64,000 nt of DNA from assembly GCA_037013685.1 (NCBI GenBank), contig CM072891.1:2412001-2476000 (forward strand), written 5' to 3'. Position 1 is the first letter of the stretch. Each line of letters begins with the position of its first letter. Shown here piece by piece: positions 1-13,645 of the stretch. The position numbers and the translations under genes are program-made. Below the pieces are notes generated by a model. It saw only the letters and a program-made list of their open reading frames with translations. It did not search any database and was not told the DNA's origin. The DNA comes from Acridotheres tristis. Lineage: Eukaryota > Chordata > Aves > Passeriformes > Sturnidae.

Positions 1-106
1 AAGTCTGCGCTGCCGGGAGCCGCCGGTGCAGCCCGGCGGTGGTCGGTCCCTGCGGACCATCCTCGGGAGGTTCTGTGGGTGGTGGAGAGCTGCGCGGAAG
101 CGGGCA
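1..106 (+). promoter_or_regulatory. CpG-dense edge, possible promoter / 5' UTR exon of STXBP6
   Basis: The first ~115 bases are very GC-rich and hold about 13 CpG dinucleotides. The following tens of kilobases are AT-rich and CpG-poor. This is how the 3' edge of a vertebrate CpG island looks. A possible splice donor, GCA|GTGAGC, falls at 107-112, so bases up to 106 could be the end of a non-coding first exon. The only coding exon recognised, STXBP6 at 36.1 kb on the same strand, begins with a short 5' UTR after an acceptor, so a non-coding exon must exist upstream. Assigning it here is inference. The island is cut by the window edge and could belong to a divergent gene or a non-coding transcript. 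Confidence 0.4.
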
Positions 107-3100
107 GTGAGCGTTAAGCAGATGTACTGGTCCCCCTTGCAACACGATGTTTCGGGAGTAACCTTGACGGTCCAGTGAAACGACCACCACCACCTTCCCC
201 GCTTTCTGTTTGAGCCAGCTTTGCTAATGCAAAAGTAAAATCTGCAGCCGCTGTCATTATCCACTTGTGCTGCTGATGATGAAATCTGAAGTTCAAGGAA
301 ATATTTACCGTTTTTTAGAGAAATACGTTATTCTTTTTTCATCATATTTTGCCCCCTGTCAAACAGTGGAGCTTATGTTTTAGGAATTACATCACTTTGC
401 AAATCCCTCTATCTTTCTCTCTATATAAACTGCCTTTTAGGATGTCTTCAACTTGGCTGTTTTCCTTTTGTGAGTCAGAGCTAGTGTTACTGCTTTTCAT
501 TGCTTGAACAGGCTCCACAGACCCATGACACCTCTCTTAAAGAGTTTTAAGAGTTGTTGCTCATGTGATGGGGATCATCTGGCAACTCTGCGTAACGTTA
601 CTGAGGCAGACAGGAGCTTTTCCAGCCTGAAATACTGGAAGATGACAATAAGGTATCTTGATTCACTTTTGATTATGACATCTAATCAATGCTGCAGTGC
701 CTAGTTAACTGTAGGGAAGGTCTGTGACTGCCATCGTTTGTAAGGGAGGAGTAAGCAGAGGGCAGGGAAGTTGTGTCTTGCTGGTGGTACATTGAGTTAG
801 GAGCTCAGAGGTTTATTTTTCACATCTGTAGTTTTCAAGCACACTTTACCCCTGATTTTTTCAGTAATTCTAGTAAGTTATTTTAATGAGGCCCTAAGAA
901 CTCATGACATAATGAACACAGAAGAATCCTTGTGGCAGTTTGAGTGCAAGTAATCGTAATGGGGAGCTGGGCATTATTTTTTCCCAGTGCTCTGTGAATA
1001 GGAATTTACAAGTTCTTGCCCCTAGGAAGAATGTTCCCTGTAGGACTGATGTTATTCTGCTTGGTAAATACTTGAAAAAGGCACTTTCAGTGAAATGTTT
1101 AAGGCCTTTTTTCTTGAGGGAATGCAGTTGTAGTCATTCCACCCTAATTTCCTTTCTATTACTCTTGATTTTCTTCAGGACTATGCCTTAAAAGTTGCAT
1201 GGTACCTTTAACAATGAAAATAAAAAGTACTGTAACATTTTGAGTGTAGAGTGAAAGCACCATTTTGGAAGTTAGCCCAATCACCATTTTGTGATAACTT
1301 TCTCAGGTGAAGGAATTTCCAGGTCGAGAGAAAAAGGCTGTGAAGAATTGTGCAGTGGAAAGTGAGGGCTATCTTACCCTTGAATAAGAGTGTTTGCTGT
1401 GGTGACTGAGATTTCTGTTAACTTGCACGTGTTGATTTCTCATGTCTATTTCATTTATCTTCAAGTTTCTGAGTGTCTCCTAGACATGGTCTCGATAGGA
1501 GCATGTAAAGTCAGGGAAGTGTGATGATAATATGGTGTTGTGAGCTACAGAAGGGTCAAAGAGAAGTACTTTACAGGTTTTTTTTCCTCCAGGTTTATGT
1601 TCACATCATCTCAGACCTGTGTGCATGTGGGATGTTTAGACAGTGAAGAGAATATAAGCCATTTATAAAGTCCTCAGTATGAAGGGTTTTTTTACTCCTA
1701 GTTGAATATTTCTTCATTGTACTACTTAAAGCTACTTATACTAGGAGTTCACTTTTTAAGTAAGATGAATTAATCAATAGGTACTTCCTGTGTTTGTATA
1801 CATTAAAGCAGACATTTTAGAAAGCTTATATATACCTTAAAAAAAAATGAAGCTTATAAGATTATATGGGATAAAATGTCTTCTATTTTGTTATGAATAT
1901 AATTCTGTGTAATGCCCGCTCTGTAAAATAGTAGCTGTTAGTCTCCTTTGGGGAGAAACATGCTGTCTCAGTAGCAGTGCATTTGCTCTTTCTTTCTTCT
2001 TTCCTTGTGACTTAATGTCTATTTCCAGTGTCCGGCTGGTAAGCCAACATTGCCAAGGTTTTACAAAAGTGTTTTAATCACGGCTGTTTGGATAATATGA
2101 TGGTAAGACAAACTTGTCTTCTGTTTTTAACCAAGCAGGAATGCTATAGCCAATGTGTAGAGAGAAAAATCAAGTCCTTCAAGGGAACACTTAATTTGCC
2201 TAGCCCTGGATTGGTGGTCTCTAGTGATGTTGGGGATTTGAAAAATGGATGAAGTAAAAAGCCTTGACATTAATTTATATTGTATCCAGACATGCCAGTG
2301 AATTCATTAATGCACTTTTGCATATGACTGCAGCAGTTAGTGCTGGTTTAACTGTTTAGAAGCATGTTTAGATTTAGGCTTTTGGTTTGTCTGTTTCTTG
2401 TTCTGAGTCAGGACATGCAACTAAGATGTATCTAGTGTTTTATCAGGGCTAATAAACATTACCTGATTGTTTACAGCTTCTTGTTGTGTAGCAATCCTTG
2501 GTTATACAGATCTTTAATTTTATCCCCAAAAAATTTCTTAAGCTTGGGGAAAAGGAGAGGTAAATAATAATAATTCAAAACAAGAACTATAAGAGATGGG
2601 ACTATTGGTTTTCCTGCCTAAATGATGTCATAGAACATTTAGGCTGTGGTGTGCAGGGAGGAGCTCTGGTTTTAGGGGAGTGGGAGGAAGGACATTGCCT
2701 CTTACTACATTTTTTTTCCTCCTCTGGGTGATCTGCTATCACAGAAATGAATGATGATTTCTCAAAAGCAAATGCATTTCTGAAGCTATATATAGCAGAA
2801 ATAAACTCACAAAATGTATTCACTGGATAACTGAGGGCCAAAAAAAGATCAGACCATTTAACAAAATCATTGTATGCAAACTCTTTCAAAACTGCCAGTA
2901 TCCTCTTTCATACTGAGAAATCTTTTCCCAGTAGTCCATTTTCTTTTTCCACTATACATTTTTTGGAGGCCTGGTTGACTTTTGGCATGTGTTATTCATT
3001 ATGATGCTCTGGAGCTCATAGTTGAACATTAAACTGCCTTTTTTCCATCTTAAGTTTAGGCAGACATCCTCTTCATCTGAAGTTTTTGACACAGACAGTT

Positions 3101-5283
3101 CTGTGGAGCTTCTTTGTCATAAGTATAAAAGATGCCTTTGTAAATGGGATTGCATGACTGGGAGAGTTAGCTCGATTTATTATATATTCCTACTTTCCCT
3201 TTCATAATTTTTCTTTGCAGATAGTTTTGGGAAAGAATTCCTGCTGTGCTGAAGGGCTGCAGGTCTGGGAGCAGTTTGGACTATAATGTTCCTGGAAGGA
3301 TGGGCTGTGTTCTTTACAAGACAGCATTTGTTTTGGATTTCTGATGCTTCCAGGACCCAGTTTCTATATCTGTGTGTTGTCAGTTCCAGACTTACATGTA
3401 GATAACAGTGGTAATCTACTGTCAGCAGCCCCAAGGGAAAAAAAATCCAGACATTTCTGTTCTGTAGCATTTTGATTTCCTTTATAAAACAGGAGTATTG
3501 TGGGAGTTCGAGGTTGCTAAGTGGTGTAGAATTCTTACCAGTGGCTACGAATACAAGTTATTAAAGGTTTTATTGTCATGAACTGCAGATGAAAGTCCAG
3601 CACTAAAAGCTGAGCTTGTTTGGTTTTTTTTTCCTTTAAACATGGTTCTAGTCCTGCTGTAGACATGAGAATGGTGCCAGATCCAGTTATCTTTTATTTT
3701 TTTCTGCCTTTACTGTATTGTATGGTTTTAAACTTCAGACACTTTCACTTCATTGTCTCTTCCTAGAGATCTCACATGTTTTTTTATAAATTTGAAGTTT
3801 CTAAGTAGTGTAAAACAAGTTGTGTAATTACAGACAGATCGATTAATAATAGGGGAAATCCAGATTATGTATATCTGTATGAAACACTTAGGATGGAGAG
3901 ACTTTGGAAAACAGGTTTCTGGGTAGGTTTAGTTTTACTGTCTGTGCATAAAGCAGTACAATTAAATGTATAACAGTAATAAATAATAAACTTGGTTTGG
4001 ATTAGATTTCAATGTAAGAAATTAACATACTCCCACTTGAGTTAAACTGAGCCATGGTTAAATTATTAAGATTCTGCTGCTGTGGAGACAATTCCTTTTT
4101 CTTGATGCATCATCCTAAGATAAAACTGGAAATGTAACTTTTGTAAAATTTGGTGCTTGCCTGCAATTCATCTGCAAAAAATCAATGCTTATAATTTCTT
4201 CTTGCTAACTGTGCTGGCCAAGAAGTTTGTTATTTATACATTTTGGTTTTGGGTCTTCTTTTCACAAGCCATTCTGTGCTATGCTTGCAGGCTGGTTTAG
4301 AAAACGTTCTTCTGTATCTTGCAAATACTTGCTTGGAGAACCAAAACAGTAACTCCTTTACTTTACTTACAGGTTTTTTTTCAGGATTGTTGAGGTGCAA
4401 AATTGAAATGTAATCTAATTTTCCACTTGCTAGTGTATTTAGGAGGAGGGGAAGAACAAACAACTGGCCATATGCAGTAGACACTATGAAAACGCCCTCT
4501 TGGTAATTAATAGAAATTCTAGGATGTTCACGAGCTTCCTCTTGAATTATTTGCCTTTAATGGGCCATTATCTGAGCATATCAACTTTCTGTATTCATTT
4601 AAAGGGACACGATGCTTGATTCAACATTGTTAATCATATATGGAAAGAAATAAGGAAATAATATGATCAGTTATTGACAGATTGGAATTACACAGAGTGA
4701 GTTCCTGTTAGTTCATTTATTTCCTTGAGCTTATATGACAGGTTCCTGACAGTGTAATAAGTGTCCAAGTGCTCTGATATGCCCAGAGGTTAGTGATTAG
4801 CACCTCTGTGACTTTAATATAAACATGGCAAATAGTTTTTTGAAGTGGCAATTTGTTCAGTGTAGGTTAACAATGAGCTCTAGCCTCTAACAGCATTGTT
4901 AGTCTGTAGGGCTCCGTGCTGGGACCTTAGGCTTTCAGGCAGCATGGAGCAAGGATGGATGCTCGGAGATGTGCTCAATGCAAAGGCGTTTCCTCCTGGA
5001 TTCCTGTGGCCATCAGCTCCTGGCTGGTGGGCGTCCACTGCAGGGCCATTGAATGAAAGTTACAGGATTCAGAGAGACACAAAAAAGTGTCTGGTGTCTT
5101 TCCACAGGAAAACGTCAACAAAAAACTTGTATTCAGTTGCCCTTAGTGTCTTGAGGACAGATTTAAAGGTAGGTGTTAAAACTCTGAATTCGCAACTTAG
5201 TTTTGCCATTTTAAAATCTAGATCTGTGCTGAAAGGATTGCCTGAAGGAAGCAGTCTGCCTTTAAAATACAAAAACCCTCAGA
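107..5283. other. Gene-free AT-rich stretch (probable intron 1, part 1)
   Basis: No recognisable exon, RNA gene or clear transposon was found here. Open frames are short, lack family resemblance and appear on both strands as expected by chance. A slightly GC-richer patch at about 4900-5060 opens a 134-residue frame with no recognisable domain. Confidence 0.6.
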
Positions 5284-5330
5284 AGATCACAGAACTGTAG
5301 AAGAGCTGAGCTTGGATGGGACCTCTGAAA
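5284..5330 (-). mobile_element. Short CR1 3'-end relic (weak)
   Basis: ATCACAGAACTGTAGAAGAG, followed shortly by GGATGGGACCTCTGAAAG, resembles the reverse complement of the avian CR1 3' terminus (GGTCCC-type motif followed by ATTCTGTGAT-type tail). It is short and diverged, and may pair with the opposite-strand CR1 tail about 100 bp downstream. Confidence 0.4.
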
Positions 5331-5395
5331 GCTTTTTATAGTTTTATTATACAATTCTCTTCAGGAAAAAAGCTGTGTTAAACTTAGGTTTTTTT

Positions 5396-5503
5396 GGACA
5401 GTGCTGTCAGTCCCAGGTATGATTCTTGGGGTTGTCTGTGAAAGGCCAGGAGTTTGACTTCATGATCTTTGAGGGTCCATTTCAAGTCAAGATGCTCTGT
5501 GAT
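5396..5503 (+). mobile_element. CR1 LINE 3'-end fragment
   Basis: The stretch GGCCAGGAGTTTGACTTCAT, then GATCTTTGAGGGTCCATTTC and a GCTCTGTGATTTG-like ending, follows the consensus order of CR1 3' ends: a GGACTCGATGATC-type motif, GGTCCCTTCCAA, then the ATTCTGTGATT tail. It is a heavily 5'-truncated, diverged copy with no coding content. Confidence 0.65.
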
Positions 5504-8500
5504 TTGTTTTGGGAGATGTAGAAAAGAAGTTGCAGCTTGTAAATATAGAGGTTCACTAGTATAAGGGAATATCAAACAAAGAAGACTGTTGTGTAAGCAG
5601 GCAGCTGAGTGAAGTCAGAGGCACATTCACGGATGGAATGGAGTTTGTGGTTACTGGAACTGAAATTTTCCTAACTTACATTTTTTTGAGCCTTAAATGG
5701 GGACTTTTTCAGAATCATCTTACATTGTGTCCAAGCTACTACTTTTTGTCTCGATCAGTACAGAATTTCAGTTTCAGTATAAACACCATTTCAATATGCT
5801 CTTTGAAGAAGCATTATTCTTGACTGATTTTAGTAAAACTCACAACTTAAGAAAATTAATGTGTCAATTGTTTATTTAAAACATCGGTTTTACAGTAGCC
5901 TGTGTGCATTTGCAGCTGTTCAGAAGTGACTGTCAGAGGAGCAAAGAATGATTCAACAGCATATGAAGTGCTGGATGCTTCTTCCCACATTGTTGGTAAC
6001 ATATGATCTGTATTTGAAAAATGCAACCAAGACTGAATATTTATATGTTTTGGGTTTTCTTTCTGGATGACTGACTAGTTTGACTATAATAACAGACTGA
6101 GTTTGCTCTAAGTTAGGGTATTTGGATCACTTTCAGTTTACCAGGGCCTGAAATATACATACAGAAATTCAGGATGGAAGTGTTTGTTTTAAAGATTCTG
6201 ATTTACTTGAACTCCTGTGGAAACTAAAAGCTGTAGCTGACTTCACTGGGACTTGAACAGAGCAGGTAGGCATGGTTTTGTCGCATAGAGTTGCTTTAGT
6301 ATTTCTGTCTCCTATGTCTTTAGTAAGGATTCGGGTGTTCCTTTAGTATGTGACTATAGGATTAGGTAACGTGCTTCTTAGATGCTGAGACACAGTTACA
6401 GTATATAATCTATTGTTTAAATATCCAAATACACGATTAAGAATTTGCCATAGATGATCAGTTGTACCTTGCAGAGTTGTTAATTAAGCTGCACTTAGAC
6501 ACAAATTGTGTTTGTGATTCAGTCTGGGCTTAAAAATTTTGTGTCAGTTGTGCATTGACTTGTGAGTTAATGCTGTCTGCCTAGGCACCTGATTATCTTC
6601 TCACCTGAGGTGTCCGCATTTCCTGTCTAGTCGGTGGAAGGAGTTGAAAGCCTTGGGGGCATGAATCACAGCATTGTAGTGTTTCAGAAGATAGTAATGA
6701 CATTACTTCAGTAAGCAGTATTAAAAAGCATGAACAGAAATAGCTTTTATGTGAGTTGGGAGTAAGGCAATACAATTTTGTGACTGTGTTAGCTAAAGGT
6801 AGCTGTGTCAGTTGCCTTACACCTCGTTTACACAGCTTGACACACCACTGTCCCTGCGTGCCCCAGTTTGCCAAGGTCATACTGAATTGTGGATGGTTCT
6901 TGTCCCCAGCCCAGGAGGTCAGTTGTATGGGGGTATCTCTTGAGAAAGCTTTGGCAAGGTAAGCTAATTGATTATCTGTGAAATTTTTCAGGCCGAAGCT
7001 AGGACCTAGGACCTCTTACTTACTTAATGGTTTGATGGGATCTGAAATATGACATTTAGTGTCTTAAAAGTAAATTCTTTTGTGTCCAATATGATATTTT
7101 AACTCAGAGCCTTTATCTGTCCAAAGGCTAGTGTGACAGCCTTTAAAGGATTAGGAAACCAGTGTGCCTATGCCTCGATTAAGGAATTTAGTAGATAGGA
7201 GCCAGGAATAGGGCACCTTCAGATCCTCATAAGAATTACATAAAAGACTAGTTTCAGGTTCTGTTTGGTTGCTAAACTATGTTTTGTTTTATGGGAAAAG
7301 AAGTATGCAGTTAAAAAATATTAGACTTCAGTAACTTTTAATTTATTTTTTTGGTAAACATGATGCATTTTAACCTCCTAAAAAGAAAACTTCAAAGATA
7401 AGCTCTGTCAGCCAAGACAGATTTAGTCATATCATGTAAAACAGCACTGCATAAAACTGCCCTTCTTCTTCTTTTAGTAATGATTGTATTGTGAAAGATA
7501 CAGCAGTATTTTGGAGTGGGAGTATACAGGCTTATGGTGGTTCCAGATGCCTATGGGTCCAATTCTTTTCCTAGTTACTTCTGTATAAGTCTTCTCATTT
7601 ATTCTTGTAGAAATGACTGCTTATGTGTGAAAGTGGGCAGGTCTGGGCTGAGGCAAGGCTTGATCCTGTTGTCCTTGGAGTACAGTAACAGTGCTTCTGC
7701 ATTACAGTTACGGGGGTGATAAGACCATGTTTGCAACTCTGCCTTCTGTTCCTCTCCACTAGTTTATTAGAGAGCTGCTTTGGTTTTCTGGATGTTTGGG
7801 TAAAGAAAATTGGGAATTCTCCAGTAGTATCAGACACTTGTTTGTCCCCTGTGGAAACTTGTGAAGCAGGATATAGTCAAGATGCCGACATAGCTTGTGA
7901 TTAGTTTCTTGTTTCAAACAGTAATAGGTGATGTCCTCAAATCGTAACTTCAGTATACTGACTGGTTTTGTGTGTGAAAGTAGGCTTGTTATTCATTCAA
8001 AAGCTAAATTTGCAGCTTTGTTTTTTGTGTTCCGTTTGGTCACAGTGGAAAGTTCAGGAATGGATTGTCTTTGACAGTAACCCAGGTACCACTCTGGGTG
8101 CTAAGTGAGGTTTCCTTACAGCTCTCTCTGAGCAGTGATCAAGCTGAAGAATGCATTTGTGTAGCCCTGTAACTCTGACCTGGTGTCCCACGAGAGTTTA
8201 GCAGATGCTGAACTCTCCTGAACGTTCATGTGCTGGGTGTGGTGACTCTTCATTTGTTGCAGAAGGAAATGATCTTAAATGAGTTGTTCAAGGTGATACC
8301 TGTGGTAAAGCTGTGATAATAATACATCTTTCTAGTTCTGTTTTTATAGATTATCAGTGTATTAGACTTTATTTTTATCTTTTAAGCAATTCAGTAAGAA
8401 ACTTGTGATCAGCTAAGTATGCCTTTGAAGTCCTCTTGGTATTAAAATTTGTGAATTTATCCCATGGAAAATCTTGCTCAATGTATAACACAAACATCTT

Positions 8501-9731
8501 CCCTCTCCAGTTTACAACAAACTTGTTACTTAGGTTTCTAGAGTAAAACAGGCAACGATGTATATGAACTGTTATTCTGTCTCTTTCATTGTGCATCTGT
8601 TGTGTCTTCCTCTGTGTCTGACATAGTCTGTGCGTGTCTCTGCACAGGAGGAAATGAATTTTCACAGGTGGAGCAATAAAAGCCATCCTTGTGAAGGTGC
8701 AGTGTCTGGGTGTTTCATAGGGAGCTGGTTTGGTGGCCATGAGCATTTTCTCACTTCCTGCTGGTGACAAAGCAGTAAATCCCAGGTTATTTTCCTATAT
8801 GTTCCCCCCACTGTGTGGATTTATTTCATGTTCTTACAGCACAGGCTTATCTGAACTTCAGGATATTCCCAGCTTTGACATGAGTGCTCATACTTATTTT
8901 TGCCTTTTCATTGAAACGTTTCTCCTTCCTCCGTTTTCAAAAGGGTGTATGAGGTAGGGTTGACAATTGATATCTGTTATGACTAAAGGGAACTTTGCTT
9001 TTCTGAGGGGTAAATATATAATTTAGTTTGCAGTAAGAGGAAAATACTTTTCATTTCACATAGTGAGCTATGCTGAGGAGGGCATAGTAGGGATCAGAAA
9101 AGTGGAATCCAGACTGTGATATAATGTATTGTAGTATGTTATGCTGAATAAAATTTTCTGAAAATACTAAAGAGATATTATAGGACTGGCAGGAAGTGCA
9201 GCAGTCCCCCTAGAAACATGTCTGAGATGGGAGGAAATGAGAGTTCAGTACCACTGAAACACTGAGAGGTGCAGTGAGTTGTCTTCTGAGGTGTGGGAGC
9301 TGTGGGAGGTATTTATCTGATTAATGAACCAGTAGCACTGGTTCAGCTGTCTACCTTGGACAAGGATTATTTCTGTAACATAGTCTCAGCCGTGTCTAAT
9401 CTCACTCTTTGTTTTCTGCCTTCATAATTTTGTCTATTTCTTCCTCATTTCTCCCCATTTCTTATCTTAGCAACCCTTCTATGTGGTTTTAATCATGAGG
9501 CTGTTCTCTTTGAAACCTCATTTAGCAGTTCCCAGGGACTTCTTAAAGGACTTAGAGGTGTGTACTTCCCTGTCATGTCAGTTTAAACATTAACTTTGGC
9601 ATCTTTGGTCAGAAAAGGTGACTAGAGATTGATTTTCCTCTATTGATAGGTGAGTTCTCACCTTTCCTCATGTTCTTATTTCCTCCTTTAAATAAATGTA
9701 CTTTTCTGGCTTATCTTAGAAACAAAGTCAC
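5504..9731. other. Gene-free stretch (probable intron 1, part 2)
   Basis: No exon or RNA gene was recognised. Base composition is AT-rich with scattered T-runs. Small frames near 7.5-7.9 and 8.4-8.8 kb overlap others on the opposite strand and show no domain. Confidence 0.6.
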
Positions 9732-10490
9732 GTTTGGGAAGAGTAAGGTGTGACTCAGATGACTGGAAAAGGGGCAGCATTGTGCCCATCTTGAAGAAGG
9801 ATAGAAAGGAGGGTCCTGGAAGCTACCAATTTATCAGCCTCACCTCTGTGCTTGTGCAGGTCATGGAAGAAATGCTCCTAGATGCCATACCAGGGCACAT
9901 GGAGGACAGGGAGGTGACCTGAGACAGCCAGCACACCTTCACCCAGGGCAGATCTTGCCTGATCAAGTGGCCTTCTGTGTTGGAGGGACTGCATCAGTGG
10001 ACAAGGGAAGCTACAGATGTCATTTGTCTGGACCTTTGACATGGTCCTCCCCAGCATCCTTCTCTTTAAATTGGAGAGAGAAGGATTTGCTGGGTGGACT
10101 GTTAAATGAATTAGAAATTGCTTGGATGGTCACATGCAGAGGGTAGTGGTCAGTAACTCGGGGACATCGGTGACAAGTGGTGTCCCTTAGGGATCTGTAA
10201 ACTGTGTTGTTTAGTATCATCATTATTGTTGTAGACAGAGGGATTGAGTGCACCCTCAGCAGGTTTGCAGGTGACACCAAGCTGAGTGGTGTGGTTGACA
10301 CACCTGAAAGATGAGATGCCATGGGAATCTCAGGAGTTCTAACAAGGTGGTGCTGCACCTGGGTCAGAGCAACCCCCGGTGTCAGCCCAGGCTGGGGATG
10401 GACAGATGAGAGCAGCCCTGCCCAGAAGGACCTGGGGGTGCTGCTGGAGGAGAGGCTGGACATGACCCAGCCATGTGTGCAGATAATCTT
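9732..10490 (+). mobile_element. CR1 LINE reverse-transcriptase fragment, decayed
   Basis: This is a degraded copy of CR1 ORF2. Early bases translate to a DDWKRGSIVPILKKDRK segment, then GPGSYQFISLTSV, the usual 'DWK..IVPIFKKG..(D)PGNYRPVSLTS' block of CR1 reverse transcriptase. It continues through VMEEMLLDAIPGHMED and, after a stop, a QHTFTQGRSCL block. Downstream DNA at 10240-10300 matches the segment encoding the FADDTKL catalytic box (TGCACCCTCAGCAGGTTTGC, GGTGACACCAAGCTGAG), but stops and frame changes break it. Similarity ends near 10490 without the CR1 3' tail, so the 3' end has been lost. The copy is non-functional. A long frame on the opposite strand over this interval is a shadow. 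Confidence 0.88.
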
Positions 10491-13270
10491 CCAACCCAAG
10501 CCATTCAATAGCTCTGCAGTTCTGTGACTCACTTTGTAGTTTCCATTAACCTCTACTTTCAATTCTCCCTTTTCACAACCTTTCTTGTGAGTTGCATACT
10601 TTAAATGAAACAGTGAAGTTATTGATAATAAGGGATGAAAGATAAATGTTCTATAAATGCCAATGTGGTACGTTCTGGATCTTTCCAGATATGTTATTAC
10701 ACTCTGTGACAGGATATGAAATATTCCACACACATTGAGTAAATAACAGCTGTTATGAATAAAAGCTTTTAAATTAGCAGAGCTGGATAACTTGTTTCTG
10801 AACATCTTAAAATGAAAAGCTGGAAGAAATGTAGATAGAATAAGGAAGGACCTGGAATTATGCTAGATATCTAATTAAAAGGTTGCTTCTTATTCTGTAG
10901 TTGATCGAAAGAATGCAATGCCTTGCCAGTGCTAAAGGGTCACTGAAAAGAAAAAGACAAATTTGAAGTGGTGGGTGGCTGTTTGCCTCAGTATGGTGCT
11001 GGCAAGTGTAGTATAATTTGTGTAGAGTATTCTGTATTTAATTAAGCTTAAAATTTGAGTAACGTACGTTCAGAGGCAAGAGCAATGCATCTGTTATATT
11101 TTCGTCTTTCATTGAATGGAGCAACTGATTTCAGTGTAGAATTGTCTGTATTATAAGGTCCAGGGCACTGAAGGGCTGCTTCTGCTTCTGGTTGGCTTTT
11201 TTCATAGTTCTAAAATGTCTGAGCACTTTAAGTATTGGTAACATTTCTGTTGTACTTTGAATTTTCTATTGTGTTTCTTTACGATTATTGGTTAAAAGTT
11301 ATCTTTAGTATGCATAATTTGTAAATGAATTATATATTTATATATACCTGAGATTTTTGCGTTTTAAGAGGTGAATTTGCATTCCTTCATAACCACAATG
11401 TTTTGATCTTTGGCCTGAATGGATATCTGAAGAAAAAAGATTTTTGGAAGGTTTATTAGCAGTAGATCCTTGCTTGATTCCAGGTGGAAATCTTTAAGTT
11501 CTCTTGGGGGGTCCTATGAAATAGTTCTTTCCTACAGTAATAAAATATATAAATGATGCTAGAATTGTCAAGCTGAGCGAGCAACTAAACTAATAGTTGC
11601 AAAGAATTCCAAGTCTGCATCTGGCTATTAAGGCTATACCACAGTTTTGTGATATCTTGATTTGGGAAAACATCTCTTGCTTTCTTTACTTGATGTGCAG
11701 ATGGCCGTACAAAAGATTGCTCTTGGAAGAAGGAAAGAAACATCAGTAGGCATAGTAGCTAAAAGCACAGAATGCACTTAACTCTTTCTTAATTTCAGAA
11801 TCTTTCTCTCTCATGAGGATTTAGAAGCAGCTCTTATAATGATGTAGCTTTTGAGAAATTAGCATCCTTGTAAAAGCTAGATGAAAGCCTTTTAAGAAGT
11901 TGTAAGAACAATATTTGAATATTTGTACCATGGGCTATGTGCCTACACTCATGGCTCCTTTATTATGGATGCTGGTTTTTACAGACCTGTCTGTCCTTGA
12001 AAACCTTTCTGTATGAAATCTTGGAGAGACAGAAGGTTCTCAAATACTAGTATATCTTGTAGTCCATAACACATGTGTGCTTTGCAAATGAAATGCTTCT
12101 TTCTTTTTTCAGCAAATGGAGTAATGTGAATCCTTCTTTGAAGAAAAAAGCAAAATCCTAAGCTTCTCCTTCCCTCCTTTTCCCCTGCCCCAAGTATTTT
12201 GGAATATTAACTTTAAAAATGTAGTTTACTCCTCTTTTCATCTTTGAAAACTTTCTAACATGTAGACAGGAATAATAAAAAAATTTGATTACTGCAATCC
12301 TGATAATATCCCACTTTTAACAAAGTGATTAGGTTTTTTGGACTCTTGAAAGCATGTGAACTTGTGGAAGACTAAGTTCAGCTGCCTTAGCAAAGAATGA
12401 CCAGAAGAAAGCACACGTAGATTCCATTTAGGGTGCACTAAGACCTTAATAAGGATGTTGTTTAGTGGGTTTCTTTTTTTTTTTTTGAAACTTCCCTGCC
12501 TGTCTGTATGCACTGTGTTTCATTGGTGGCCTCCCTGTGCTTGGCAGGCTGAGTAAAGGCTGTTTGTTTATATTCTGATTCAGCATCACTCCTGAAATGC
12601 ATACTGTACATCTGCATTGCATGTAAACTCATTATTAAAAAACCCCAAACAACTTTTCAGTATTTCTTATATCTACCAGGGCTTGGATTCAGACCTTTGA
12701 ATTTCTGGGTGGATTATTTTGTTCTGTTTAAAGACTGAAATTTACCATATTCAACCCTGAGAAACGGTTGTGATGGTAACATGATTGCTGATACTTACTG
12801 GATGAGGATGAAAATGTTACTTGCAAAGTGAGTGTGTGCAAAATTAAATGGTTCTGCCTTATCTCTGTGGGGCATGGGAAATTTTTTGTTTGGATTTTTT
12901 TACTTTCGTGTTTTCTTTATACTGTGTTTAATGTATTTTATTAGTGATAATATCTATGATAAAAAGCATGGCTGAATCCTTGCAGAATGGGAGAGCTACT
13001 GAAAGAGCTGTTAAATATAAGTAATTATCTGTGAAGCTTTACCTACCTGTCCTGAAGATCTCTCTCAGGGATTTCTCCAGTTGTTGAACATAATGAGCAC
13101 AGACCATCATTAACTCTGAAGATACTTGTGTACCTCACAGGGTTCTGGGTCTCGTGTTGAATGTGTGACACTTAGTGATTTTCTTCCTCTTGGAGGAAGA
13201 CCTTTCTCTTTTCTTTTAAGTTTGTCCTGTTGCACATTTGTCTTCATATAAAAATTAGTAGGCATTCCCA
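10491..13270. other. Gene-free stretch (probable intron 1, part 3)
   Basis: AT-rich sequence with no recognisable exon, RNA gene or transposon. A T-run lies near 12471-12486. Confidence 0.6.

Positions 13271-13645
<375 letters not shown>

Noticed and set aside
2030..2060. Possible micro-exon (TTCCAG then TGTCCGGCTG then GTAAGC)
   Set aside because: Acceptor- and donor-like words only 10 bases apart occur by chance in an intron this long; no coding or transcript evidence.
4896..5300. 134-codon + strand frame
   Set aside because: No family resemblance, an opposite-strand frame overlaps it, and its end runs into a CR1-like scrap.
10020..10805. Longest open frame of the window (261 codons, minus strand)
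   Set aside because: Most of it is the antisense of the decayed CR1 reverse-transcriptase fragment, continuing into unrelated AT-rich DNA; no domain is recognisable.
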